From assembly GCA_013054445.1 (NCBI GenBank), contig JAAMPI010000491.1:1-35143 (forward strand): a stretch of 35,143 nucleotides of DNA. Direction: 5' to 3'. The notes below the pieces were generated by a model, which worked only from the letters and a program-made list of their open reading frames with translations, did not search any database and had not been told where the DNA came from. Source of the stretch: Cudoniella acicularis. Lineage: Eukaryota > Ascomycota > Leotiomycetes > Helotiales > Helotiaceae. The translations under genes and the position numbers were made by a program. Below are positions 1 through 10,178 of the stretch, piece after piece; the stretch's first letter is position 1; the number at the start of each line of letters is the position of its first letter.

Positions 1-2459
1 GGGGTCGGATAGAGGCCCTCCACTGGGCCCATCTGAGAGAAGCTTCTTGACATGGATCGTGGAAGGGCATCGGAAATCGGAAACCTTCCCCGGACCCGAC
101 GTTCAGTTTGTGGCGTGTGCCCCCACACCATGCGACGCTCAGTGCTCACTGGGCACTGGGCACTGGGCACTGGGCACTGCTCACTCTCTCGGCGAAACTA
201 GGTGTTTCGCGGACGAGCTTCCGTCAAGGCTTGCACTAGAACTAGTTACTAGACTCGTCAGTCCTCAGTCATCCACTTCATCAAAACCTGACACCCCGCG
301 CCTCAGCCTTCAAGACCCGTCTAAGTACAATTTTCAGGAAAACATTTCTTTTCTCGGCCTTGGCCACGGCCATATCTTTGCACGTCGAGTGCCCCGAGGC
401 CGGTGCCGAGGCCACCCCGTCTCCCGTGCCCTGGAAGGCTGAAAATTATCCTTCACCCCTTTTCCAACCCTAACGTGTGTCATCTTACACAGCTTGGTAA
501 TGGCAATGCCTGAAGTTGCATATGCGTCTTCCATGGACACAAACAGGGCGTAGAAGTGTTCATGTTCATGCATCCTTTGCCAATCTTCGTGGCTTGCAGA
601 TGTGCCTCGCAGCTCCTGCGGAAGACCGAATTCATCTGAAAACGTCCAGCTTCGGTCTCGTGCGATACTCACTGCTCATTGCCATGCCGCGCGACGTTTC
701 CCAATTGCCATCTCTCGTCACTCTGATCATGAGCAACGGTTTCACCGCCACGAAGCTGAGCTACAATGGGCTGGAGTACTCCCGACTGGGCTTCGAACTG
801 TTTTGTACCACATTGGGCACCATCGGAGAGCCACGAGTCCCGAAGGGCCTTTTGTTCGTTACCTTTCGGGATGTCTGTCGTTGCGGATGCGGCGCTCGTC
901 AATCTGCATCAGCCCTGGCGGTGCACCTAGAGGGGTGGACGATCATAAACAGGCGCCCAAGAATCACCCAGGATTATTTTCTTCTGATGCTGGCCCGGGC
1001 GCTGGGTCCTTGGAGACGCATGTATCCATCCCTCCCAGCAGCTCGGAAGTAGCCTTGCAGAAGATCAGTGCAACCTCATGCTTTGTTTTTCTGCCCGAAC
1101 GACACTCAGACTTACACTCGCCCTCGATGTCAACCATCCCGATGCACACGTACAAAATCAGCGACCTGGCTGCTGACGAGAGAGCTTTCCCCGCTCTACA
1201 ACCATGTTCTTAAGAGGCGAAGCGCGGGGCAAATACTTTTTTGAGCGGGGTGATATTATTGGGCGAGCGCGATATAGACCTATTCTCGCATTAATCATGT
1301 TTGTACTACTAACAAAAGGATGATACGGCAACACCAAAGCTGCAGCAAGGGTATGTCTGCGTCACAAAGATCTAAATATCTCGTATCATGAGACGTGTCA
1401 TTTCTCACTTACGTGAAGCCTCTGCAGAGACGAGAAGGAGGCTCTGGACCTTGCCGTCCTCTCTTGTTTTTCGACGATGCCTACTTCGAAGCAGGCCAAC
1501 CAAGGCAGAGAGGCGTCAGATGATCTTTCGGAATTGCTTATTCTGCAAGTGCTTTGCTCTGCACCGTTCCACTGTACTGCAGGAGCGGGACGAGGGCGTT
1601 ATTTTCTGTGCATATCGCAGCCTGCATACCAAGAAATGCAGATTCACAATTGTGCCTTCAGATTTCGGTGACAAATCCGGCGAGTAGTCCGTTTGCCTTT
1701 TGTAAGGTTCATATGTGCGTATGTTAAGAATGAAGGCGTCAGAGGATGGCGCAGCAGTCCAGAATTCAAGGGAAGACCTGGAGACTGGCTATGAAGGCTG
1801 ACATGAGCATTCCTTCTGCTGAACGTTTCGTACAAGATGACGGAATATTATCGTCAGAAAGGGTGTCAAATTGCGAGGCGGGCAGCTGACTGACCTATTA
1901 CAGCCTCGTAGTTTTTCGCCAGTCAGTTGTTCGCGATTGAAAGAGCAGTGAATGATCTGACTAACAGGAAGATTCCAAGAGCCCGTTCTCCACAATAAGT
2001 AATCAGGCCAGTATATTTTGAAAGAACGTCTTTCCCGATAGATCGCAATAATACGAGCGTTAACAAAACACGTTGTTCACATTTTTGTTCTACTATTGCA
2101 GTGAAAGAAAGCTCTATAATTGTGAGCGAAGACACCCTCGTGTAAAAAAAAAATTTGTGCTAAATTTAAAAGTGTATGTTTGTATGTGTAATAAAAGTGG
2201 ACGGAAACGGAAACGGGAAGAGGCACGGGCCTTTCCTTGCCTTGCTTGTCAGCCCTTTATGCCTCAGGCACCTCATGATCAATAGTAAATCCGATCCGAA
2301 GATTTTAGTCATGGCGGGGTACTCGAAAGCCCTCCTCCCATATTCAACAACACAACAACTTTTCTGACTATCCAACTCTGTTCACCATAATAGCCAGGAC
2401 TTCTAGCATATCTTATCAACATTCATACTGGGAGCCCATACTTCGCGCCGACCAAAATC
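1..2459. other. Gene-free leading spacer
   Basis: No reading frame here has recognisable domains. Several overlapping open frames exist at about 0.3-1.2 kb on both strands, but they overlap one another and resemble no family I know. The first kilobase is more GC-rich than the rest. From about 2.0 kb the DNA turns AT-rich with an A10 run at 2144-2153. The last ~100 bp probably hold the promoter and 5' UTR of the CCDC124-like gene that starts at 2460. Confidence 0.5.
147..179. repeat. CACTGGG 7-bp tandem repeat, about 4.7 copies
   Basis: The unit CACTGGG is repeated perfectly head to tail four times and followed by CACTG. It lies in unannotated DNA, so it looks like an ordinary minisatellite-like tract. 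Confidence 0.9.
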
Positions 2460-3216
2460 ATGGCTGGAAAAAAAGCAGCCGGAGAGAACACGAAGAAAGC
2501 GTCAGGCAACGTGAAGAAAGCCGAAGCCGCCGCCCAAAGAGCAGCAGCGGAGAATGCCAAAGTAGCCGCCGTAGAAGATCAAGACTGGAGCAAAGGCGCA
2601 AAGAGTAATGCCAAAAAGTGAGTTTTGATGTTTTGCGATGCCGGACTACCCCGCATCACCCCACCATTATCCACAACACAACTGACAACGCGGGTTTTCA
2701 GAGAAGCAGAGGCAGCCAAAAAGGCAGAAGCAGCACGCAAGAAGGCAGAGAAAGATGCACTCCTAGCAGAAGAGGAGAAAGAAGCTCGACCGGCGCCGAA
2801 AAAATGCGAAACAGGCTGTCAAGAAGTCGAAGGGTCTCGATTTGTCACAACTCGAAGATGATGCTGGATCCTCCAATAAAGCCGCCGCTCTACATGCTTC
2901 TGGTATCGATAATGCACTAGATGCACTCTCGTTGACTGCGGACTCGACGACGAAAGTAGACAAACACCCAGAAAGAAGATTCAAAGCCGCCTTTGCCGCG
3001 TTCGAGGAGAGAAGACTCAAGGAAATGGATGAAGACGGAAGTGGCCAAGGGCTCCGACAGAATCAAAAGAGGGAGAAGATTAGAAAGGAGTTCGAGAAGA
3101 GCGAAGAAAATCCATTCAACCAAGTTTCTGCGAGATATGATGCCAGCAAAGAGGAATTAAAGGAGATCAAGGAGCAGGAGAAAACCAAGATTGAGGCTAG
3201 ACTTGCTGCCAAATGA
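2460..3216 (+). CDS. CCDC124/Lso2-type ribosome-associated coiled-coil protein (one frame break)
   Basis: Members of this family bind ribosomes; yeast Lso2 and human CCDC124 occupy idle or hibernating ribosomes and help recovery. The ATG at 2460 opens a very Lys/Ala/Glu-rich charged helix (MAGKKAAGENTKKA...). An 84-nt intron (2618-2701, GTGAGT...CAG) precedes a second exon continuing the coiled coil (EAEAAKKAEAARKKAEKD). The conserved C-terminus follows: GLDLSQLEDD, then HPERRFKAAFAAFEERRLKE, then NPFNQVSARYDASKEELKEI, with the stop at 3214-3216. The coiled-coil part of exon 2 and the C-terminus are in different frames. They join in register if the A6 run at 2799-2804 is one base shorter. I see no donor/acceptor pair that would remove the shift. 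Identification as the CCDC124 family is firm; whether the break is real or an assembly error is open. Confidence 0.85.
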
Positions 3217-3565
3217 GAGATGGCAAGCGACGGGAAACGGGAGACAATCAGACATTACAAGGGCACGGATATTGACATGGCATGATGAAATGCCGAGCGG
3301 GAGTCTTTGACATGATGACGAGGAAATGAGAGTAGAGCACGTATGACAGCAACCAGCTGGATTTCTCTGGATAGTGAAATACAAATAATTCAACAGAGAA
3401 AGGCATTTCAACTCATATCTCTCCATGAATATTCTGTCATCGCATGTCAAATAACTGTTGCATGATCATGGGAAATTGGATTTGGCAGAATCTCACCGCC
3501 CTCGACCTTCCCCAACCTCACAATACCCAGAGCTCTGAGATATTCTTTTCCTGGGCTAAACAACA
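3217..3565. other. Spacer between CCDC124-like and UBC-like genes
   Basis: This 349-bp stretch between two genes on the same strand presumably holds the 3' UTR of the first and the promoter of the second. I see no RNA gene, repeat or clear TATA box. Confidence 0.5.
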
Positions 3566-4733
3566 ATGGTCTCACAGCGCTTAACTGGGCTTTCCGCTGT
3601 GCGGAAGCAGCATTTGCTTGTCGAGTTGTAAGCAGCGTGCCCATTGTTCATTCGGAGCTTTGTTGACGTTCTATTGTAGTTCCAGTCTCAAATATGCGTG
3701 TCCACACGGCGTTTTCGTTAGCCTCACACCAGGCGACCCTACTTTATGGTCTGGTGTCATGTTCATACGAAAAGGTACTCGGGCACCGAATCTCCACTCT
3801 TAGAGGCCAACTTCTTCGCACAATGGAGGCAAGCTAACTGTCTTCGCAGGACCCTACGCTCCATCTATACTCCGTTTCCAAATCTCCTTCCCGCCAACAT
3901 ACCCCTCTTTACCGCCCCTCGTAACTTTCTCCACCGACATTTTCCACCCTCTCATTACTCCCCTCACTACGTATATGTACACAACCGATATTCAAGACTC
4001 GGGGACTGTTTCGGCGACCGATGAGGAGCGATTGCCTCCCGGTGGGTTCTCCCTGCGCCACGGCTTTCCAGGCTGGTTTGGGCGAGCAAGCAGAAGATCC
4101 GCAGAGCGTGCTCGGGGCGGAAATCAGCAAACGCCATTGCGAGGAGCGAGCGGGGTTAGCAGTCCAGGGTCTATAACCAGTGCAAGTCCCACCCCAGGCC
4201 TAAATACTGGCAGTAGTGGAAGGAGCAATGGTGGAGATGGGAACAAGAATGAAATATCGACACATGAGGTTCTAAGATATATACGCAGCACGTTTGATGA
4301 TGAGGAGGTTTTGGACAATATACCGTTGGAGGCTGCTGGAAATCCGGGAGCCTGGCATGCGTGGCGGACTCACCAAATTAAGCAAGGGAAGGTTAGTCCT
4401 GTGGTCGAGGTGAAGGCTGCTTGGCATGATGGTCTGAGTAATGACGAGGGAAATTCTGGCGTCGTGTCAGAGAAATATCGAAAGTTAGGAGGGGGGAATT
4501 CTGCACCCATCACCTCCCGACGACCTGGGGAATGGAATTGGGAAGGGGTATGGGAAGTGAGAGTGAAGAAAGGAGTCGATGCGAGTGTGTCCCAGGCCGT
4601 CCTATTTGGTACTTTGGCAGGCGATGACTTGATCCGCTTTCTTCACATGGATGGGGAGCAGATTGAAACTATCAAGGAGAATATACGGAGGAGTTTAGAG
4701 GCCGTGGAACCGCAACGGAGAGGGGTCGTTTAG
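3566..4733 (+). CDS. UBC-fold (E2-like) protein without catalytic cysteine
   Basis: I model three exons: 3566-3627, 3680-3774 and 3850-4733, with introns of 52 and 75 nt (GTAAGC...TAG and GTACTC...CAG). They give 346 residues. Residues ~10-95 form an E2 core: KYACPHGVFVSLTPGDPTLW, then GVMFIRKGPYAPSILRFQ, the typical E2 loop FPPTYPSLPPLVTFSTDIFH, and PLITPLTTY. The usual HPN tripeptide and the active-site Cys are missing (FHPLITPLT instead), so it probably does not carry ubiquitin itself and acts more like UEV or AKTIP/FTS-type E2 variants. A Gly/Ser-rich linker (~125-160) leads to a conserved-looking helical C-terminal part (STHEVLRYIRSTFDDEEVLD) and a Trp-rich patch (RRPGEWNWEGVWEVRVKKG). 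The ATG at 3566 has a good context (CAACAATGG) and follows an in-frame stop. Partners are unknown. Confidence 0.8.
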
Positions 4734-5462
4734 GCCTCCGTTGGGCGTTTACGAAATTACGATCAATCAGATACCCATAGACATGTACCAAGTCTGTTTT
4801 TCAGTAGTGCTATTGCGGAAAGGGGTTTGAGTATCCAGCAGTGCTGAGACAGGGGTTTCGGCTCCAGGAGTTCATGACCAGCACTAATGCACGCCAATCT
4901 GGAAGAAGTCTTTCGGAAAGAGGTATACCCGAGTCATTTCTAGAGCTGTGGCGTGCCGTGAGCATGCAACAACGTTGTCTTTGACGCTCTTATCCTCAGA
5001 GAGACCCTTACTAATACTATAATACTATCCACCACGACAGCGGATATCCTCCCGTGACCTTGGTGACCTTCTCCTACTACCAGCTAGTCCCAGGAAGCAA
5101 ACTGCAAAGGGATGTTTGTTGCTACTACTGGAGCGGCTCCTTTACCTCTTATTCTGGAGGGTTTCTCAATCAGGGGAAAGTGACGGGTTACTTTTGGGAA
5201 GTTGTTTGTAAAAAAGCCTGCCTAACCAGTCGCCTGGATTGAGTTGATAGGTTAGTGCCTTCTATTTTCGGCGGTGACTAGAACATAGGCTTCGTCCTTG
5301 GGCGTCACGAAAAGATGCCCAGCTGTTCGAGACTGCAGTTACGTCCCGGCTGTTCCTTCTCCACTGAGCCAATACATGTAACTACGTCCTCTGTCTTCTC
5401 TTCAATCCCCAACATCACACCACATTACTCCCATTCTACATGTCATCACTTCAAGTTTGGCT
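4734..5462. other. Spacer before the membrane-anchored Ser-rich protein
   Basis: I see no gene. Two small open frames lack family resemblance. The part from about 5340 to 5462 is CT-rich and is probably the promoter and 5' leader of the gene starting at 5463. Confidence 0.5.
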
Positions 5463-8109
5463 ATGAGTAGCAGTAACCCCGCAATCGGTGCACTTATCAT
5501 CGTACCGATTGTCATCGCAGCATCGGCAGCTTTTATCGCTGTCAAAACCCATTCCGGCTTTGAACGCATCTCCAAATACATTCGTCGAGTCTGGAACGAA
5601 AAGTCACCTTGGTTCCGCAGAAGGCAGCTCCAACGCAGAAGAAAGCAAAAACGTTCTGACCTAGCCACCGCACAGGTCTACGGCGATTCCTGGTGCGACC
5701 TCGAAAGCATTCAAAGTTATCAGAGTGGTCGAGCATACAGCACATTTATCGGCCAGACACCGCCGCGAAAAGCATTGAGCGAAGGGAACGAGTGCATCGC
5801 GGCCAGTGATTCCACGAGACGGATATGGCACCCCACCCGCTCGAGTCGTCTGTTGTGGAGCTTCAACAATCCGAGATCACGAAGCCCCAACCCCTTCGAA
5901 TCATCAAGCGTAGCAAGACCATCTCCGGCAGCTCGTTGTCGGGAGAGGTACTCTGCAGAGGACGCGGTACCTCTAGTTCGTCAGACCAGAGCAAGGGAAG
6001 TCCGCCGTTGGGTGCCGACCGACCCTTGACTGTGGCGAAAAGGAGAAAGGGGAGAGGAACTGTTTTGGACGGTAGATTTAGTGATCAATCAGGTTTCGAT
6101 GTGGGCACAACGAATAGGAATGTCCTCAAGAAAAAGTCCCGTGAGCCTTCAGTGCAGCCTGTACGGGGTATAATAGCTGACCGTTTCACAGAAAATGTTT
6201 TGAATCAAGAAGATCCAGATATCACTCCAAAGGCGCGCCTACCTGTCCCCAGGACTATGAGTGCTGGTGTTTTCTTGAAGTCCGAATTCCATAGTGGATA
6301 CGATGAAAACGCTGGCAGATATTCGGTTAGAGGGACTCGCGATTCTACGTCCTCGAATATTGGCTGCCAGGAACAATTTCTTCATCAAACCAATGCCTCA
6401 TACCCTGTAATTCCCGAGAGACGGTTATCAAAATCGAAGAACTTCCTCCTCAAGGCAATCAGCGGCCGTAGTTCTGAGAAGACTAAACTCATTCGACGTA
6501 CTAGCTCGTCATCAAGGAATACCTTAATTCGTCGCCTCTCTCGAAGTCAGAGAGGGTATCCAGACTCTTGGGGAACAAATAGTTCTGAAGATTCTTCTTC
6601 TCATGATGAGAGTGGTTCATTTGAACTTGAAAGTCGAGACATCACAGACGCAAGTTTTGATTCAAGAGCTAGTTTCTACGACCCAGTACCCTCTTCTTCT
6701 TCAACATCAGATACAACACCACTACTTGGTTTGGACCACGCTTTAATACTAACTCCTCATGTCACAGTTACTCCGGAAGTTAATAGTGTCGATGTTGCCA
6801 GGTGTAGTTTTTGGGTTGCAATCGAAATCTGTGGCACTCTCCGAAGCGCAGATAGGCGTATAGAAAAGAACAGGCACTTTTTAATTCATTCTCCAGAATC
6901 TATGAACGACCAGTTATCAGGTATGTGCCAATCCAGCTATTAGCAACGACGTCTAAAATCTTGTAAGGGACTGGAGCTTACGGCTACCTCTACTCCGTAA
7001 AGATCGATCTTCTTCCAACGCAAGACTCATACATCACCGAGCTCGTAGGAGATCTTCATGATGCAAAAGCAATGAGAGTTGGGCAGAAACGTCTCATTCT
7101 TGCGAAAATTACCCTTGCACAATCGGATCCATCTCCATATGTCAAAGAATGCTCTTCCGATGAGCTTATCGCCGACTTGGAAAATCATCTAGGGGATGTT
7201 CATGTGCCATATTTGACTATTCGTATCAGTTATAAGCATTCCGGATTCTTGGACGATGAAGATTTCTGGATTCAACGATCAAGTCAAAGAAGCTTCCACG
7301 TTACGCATCTTCAGACCGACGTAGTTGCGGAAATTAGAAGGCACGATTCCAGATCTGCATGGTCTCCACGAAATTCACAAAGTATGAACGATCCCCCTGA
7401 ATGTAATCCGCTCTTCACGCTTATTGAAAAGCACTTTATATCGGACGAAGCTGAAGACATCCTGAAAAAATTGAATGAAGATCGGCAAACACTTCAAACT
7501 TATCAACGAGTTTGTAGGCCAACAGGGTCAAGTGAAGAAACCGTCAAACCAGTCATTGATACTATCGCCGCAAGGATTGATTCAGCGCTCCAAAGTTCTG
7601 TTATTGATGAGAAGACTAACTCGACTCAAGTACGTAGTACCCACAGACAAGAGGGACCATTCGCCAGACTTCCAACACCACCGAGATTGAGGGAATCACC
7701 AGAAAATATTGACCCAGCTCGTAAGATCTGGAACGAAATGCGCCAAAACTCTCGTGGCGGCCGCTACAACCCATTGTTGGGTAGCTTCAGTACGAATGAT
7801 CAGTTCGAGATGGAAGAGGATCTAACGCCCACTCGCAAGAGCTCTTCGGCGGCTACATCGTCAACCATTGAGAGTGCTCTCTCCAGTGGTAGTATCGAGA
7901 GGTCCAAATCGCAGAGATCAGGACTCGACCAGGAGAGGACCAAGCTTTTAGAGATGGCGCTGAAGAACAAGAGGAGCCTGGGAGCTGAGACATTGAGGAG
8001 CATGGCACCGAGTGTGGCGAGGAGTGTTGGTAAGAACAAGGCGGGCACGGTTGGCGGGTTGGGACTTGGCGTGGGGAGGAGTTGGGGTTGGGGTCCTCCT
8101 TGGTGGTGA
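5463..8109 (+). CDS. Large Ser-rich fungal protein with N-terminal membrane anchor (one frame break)
   Basis: From the ATG at 5463 the protein starts with a short polar stretch and one hydrophobic segment (residues ~8-27, IGALIIVPIVIAASAAFIAV). A strongly basic cytosolic-type stretch follows (RRRQLQRRRKQKRS), then a long Ser/Arg-rich disordered region. The first frame ends at a TGA at 6027-6029. A second frame, open from 5825, carries on to 6920, then a 47-nt intron (6921-6967, GTATGT...AAG), then an exon to 8109. The splice gives GTGAYGYLYSVKIDLLP in register. The conserved part spans the intron: SFWVAIEICGTLRSAD, later LILAKITLAQ and VPYLTIRISYKHSGFLDDED. The tail is Gly/Trp-rich (GRSWGWGPPWW). 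One more C in the C3 run at 6023-6025 would fuse the two frames. The family appears to be a fungal protein of unknown function, some of whose members I loosely recall being labelled Sel1/Ubx2-like; I do not rely on that name. Confidence 0.65.
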
Positions 8110-9702
8110 ACGAGAGCCTGAAAGAGATATGGATATGGCATTGTTTTATTGCAGTGGGCGTAAGTGTTTTTCATGAAGTATCTTTTGTTGTAGTCGGAGG
8201 CTCAGAGTTATAGCTTAGTGTCTTTAGAGTAGAAGGCTTGTTGAATTGAGGTTACTTTTTTCCTATCTCAATTCTCAATTTTTCCTCCTTCCATTTGCGT
8301 TCGTTGATTACTTAATTTCTTCTTGTGAGCCTTCTTCCTTCATTTGAATATCTTGAATCTTGAACTTCTCATATTTCAGCTCATCTCATTTCTTTCCTTT
8401 CCTATCCTTTACCCCCCCCCCCTATTTTGGCCTTGACTCCTTCAGACTCTAATTCGGCCCAACCCTAAAGCAACCATGACCACAACCTCTTCTTCATCAA
8501 AGATCCCTTTCGTGCTTTTGAACGGGGGGGGGGGGCATGCATAGCTCTACTCAGTAGCATCCCCTTACCACTTAACCTCATAGATAGCGCCTCGCGAGCT
8601 TGAAGGAATGAAGGAAAACGCCATCTAAGCCTCTCTCTTGAGTTCACCAAGCATTCAAGTATATTCCACTGTCAGTCAGTTGTATTTTTGGCTTTTAACC
8701 TATACATGAGAATTCATCGATTATACTCAGATTGTGATTCATGAATGGATATCTTTGTATTTGTGAGCGCCTCTCGGAGACTTATGGGGGGAAATTTGGG
8801 GGGGAGGGGGATTACCTCGGCTCGTGTGGATTGTGGATTAGTGAGTGGATTTGAGAGAGACTGGGCTGTGAGTGGGGGTGCCTTCTCCTTGTTTTATTTG
8901 TGTGGGTACCTCTTCTCGTGTGAGTTTCTCTCTCCTCCTTGTATCAGTACATGCTCCTCTCCTAGTACCAACTATAGCTCGGGTTTTAAGCGAGGTTATC
9001 GAAACGAACAGCACTTCAAAAGAATTCAATAAATAACTAATGGAGGTGAATAGAAGTCCCTTGCCATTTTTCCGCAACATGCAGCGCGATATCATGGCGC
9101 CCGATCATGCATGGATATTTCATGGTCGCGTTGCTAGGTGCGTATAATAAGGATTCCTGTGAGTGCTTGAGAGTGAGAGTGTTTCCTAGGAACGGAAGTT
9201 GATCTTAGGACTGGGTAGATACTAGGAAAGTAAGTAACACTCAATTTCTCTCAAATTTAAATTCTTTCTCACATGAATAAATAGCCTTACGTGTTTCCCG
9301 TCCCTGATTCGTAGACAGAGGTAGAAGAGGGAGCCGGAACTGATGCTCGGATTAAGCAGGAGGAAAAGAAAATGGGACAGAAATTATGCCACTTTGGCGT
9401 CATCACAACGACTAAGTGATACCACCGGCCTTGGAGAACCTGATGTTGCTAATCCCGAGAAAGGTCAGAGTTATTTCATGACAGTCACTACATCCAAGGC
9501 AAGAACCTGGAAGTTCAAGGAATCCTTTTCAACTTTATGTAGTTTAGTTTTCCAGTTTTTGCACGCCCTTTTCCACATATCCCAATTCCCAGAACTTCTC
9601 ATCCAAGACTACACCCATTCCCCTCACAATCCGTCAAGCTCCACACTCTCCATTCCAGCCTCCTCTCACATGAACCCCCAATCCACACTTCAACCACCCC
9701 AC
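8110..9702. other. Low-complexity spacer
   Basis: I find no supported gene in this 1.6-kb stretch. It is rich in T/C tracts (8260-8420) and G tracts (8524-8535 and 8785-8810). Frames at 8745-9032 and 9343-10029 have no family resemblance, and the latter overlaps the real antisense gene. The 3' UTR of the secreted-protein gene ending at 9703 must also lie here. Confidence 0.5.
8412..8535. repeat. C11 and G12 homopolymer runs 101 bp apart
   Basis: A run of 11 C (8412-8422) and a run of 12 G (8524-8535) sit on the same strand within one spacer. They could pair with each other in single-stranded nucleic acid. The bases around them do not extend the pairing. Confidence 0.8.
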
Positions 9703-10062
9703 CTAAGCAGAGAATGCCACCGCGGCAGGCACAGCGCAGTTGACATCATAATAAGCGTAAAGACTCCCCGTGTTGGCATTCACTTGATTGGCGGCCGAAT
9801 TGGTGTAAAGGAGGCAAGAGCTATTACCGACGGCGAAACTGGCGCATTTCGGCGTAATGCTTGGCGTCTGGCAGAGTTTCTTGCAAGCAGCGGGCGTGGC
9901 GCTGGCGGGGTTGTTGACGGCGTAGAAGGCGGGGGCGGCTCCGAGGGCGTCCCAGCCGAGGACGCCACAGGTGAGGGCTGCTTGGGCGTTGGCAGCGAGA
10001 GGGAGGAGGGCGGCGAGGAGGAAGGGTGAGACGACGGACAGGATAGCGGATGTGGAGACCAT
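9703..10062 (-). CDS. Small secreted six-cysteine protein (effector candidate)
   Basis: This is a single-exon, 119-residue protein. Its first ~26 residues are a clear signal peptide: a hydrophobic core (FLLAALLPLAA) ending in an A-x-A site (ANAQA). The mature part (~92 residues) has six cysteines, in LTC, AACKKLC, PKC, SSC and VNC. Their layout resembles a short PAN/Apple-like domain: CGVLGWDA near the start, FYAVNNP, ACKKLC, CASFAVGNSSCLLY and a closing YAYYDVNC. The start is supported by an A-rich leader (ACATCAAAATGG) and by TATAAG about 110 bp upstream. Small secreted proteins of this size are common in plant-associated and saprotrophic ascomycetes. Adhesion, effector or other extracellular roles cannot be told apart from sequence alone. 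Confidence 0.8.
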   Translation of the reverse strand: MVSTSAILSVVSPFLLAALLPLAANAQAALTCGVLGWDALGAAPAFYAVNNPASATPAACKKLCQTPSITPKCASFAVGNSSCLLYTNSAANQVNANTGSLYAYYDVNCAVPAAVAFSA

Positions 10063-10172
10063 TTTGATGTTTGATTGTTTTTGTTTAGGTTGAGAACTGT
10101 TGACTTGTTCTTGATTGAGAAGGATGTAAATTTTGTGGATGAAGAACGAAATGAGAGAGGCGAGGGGTAGAA

Positions 10173-10178
10173 CTTATA
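10173..10178 (-). promoter_or_regulatory. TATAAG box of the secreted-protein gene
   Basis: On the minus strand TATAAG lies about 110 bp upstream of the ATG at 10062. It is followed by a CT/A-rich leader of the kind usual for highly expressed ascomycete genes. This is a motif match only. Confidence 0.45.

Noticed and set aside
516..1213. Overlapping open frames of ~180 and ~200 codons near the left end
   Set aside because: They overlap each other and antisense frames, have no recognisable motif or splice signal pattern, and the GC-rich DNA there makes chance frames more likely.
9343..10029. 228-codon plus-strand frame
   Set aside because: Its second half lies antisense to the secreted-protein gene, whose signal peptide, cysteines and TATA box are convincing; the first half has no family resemblance.
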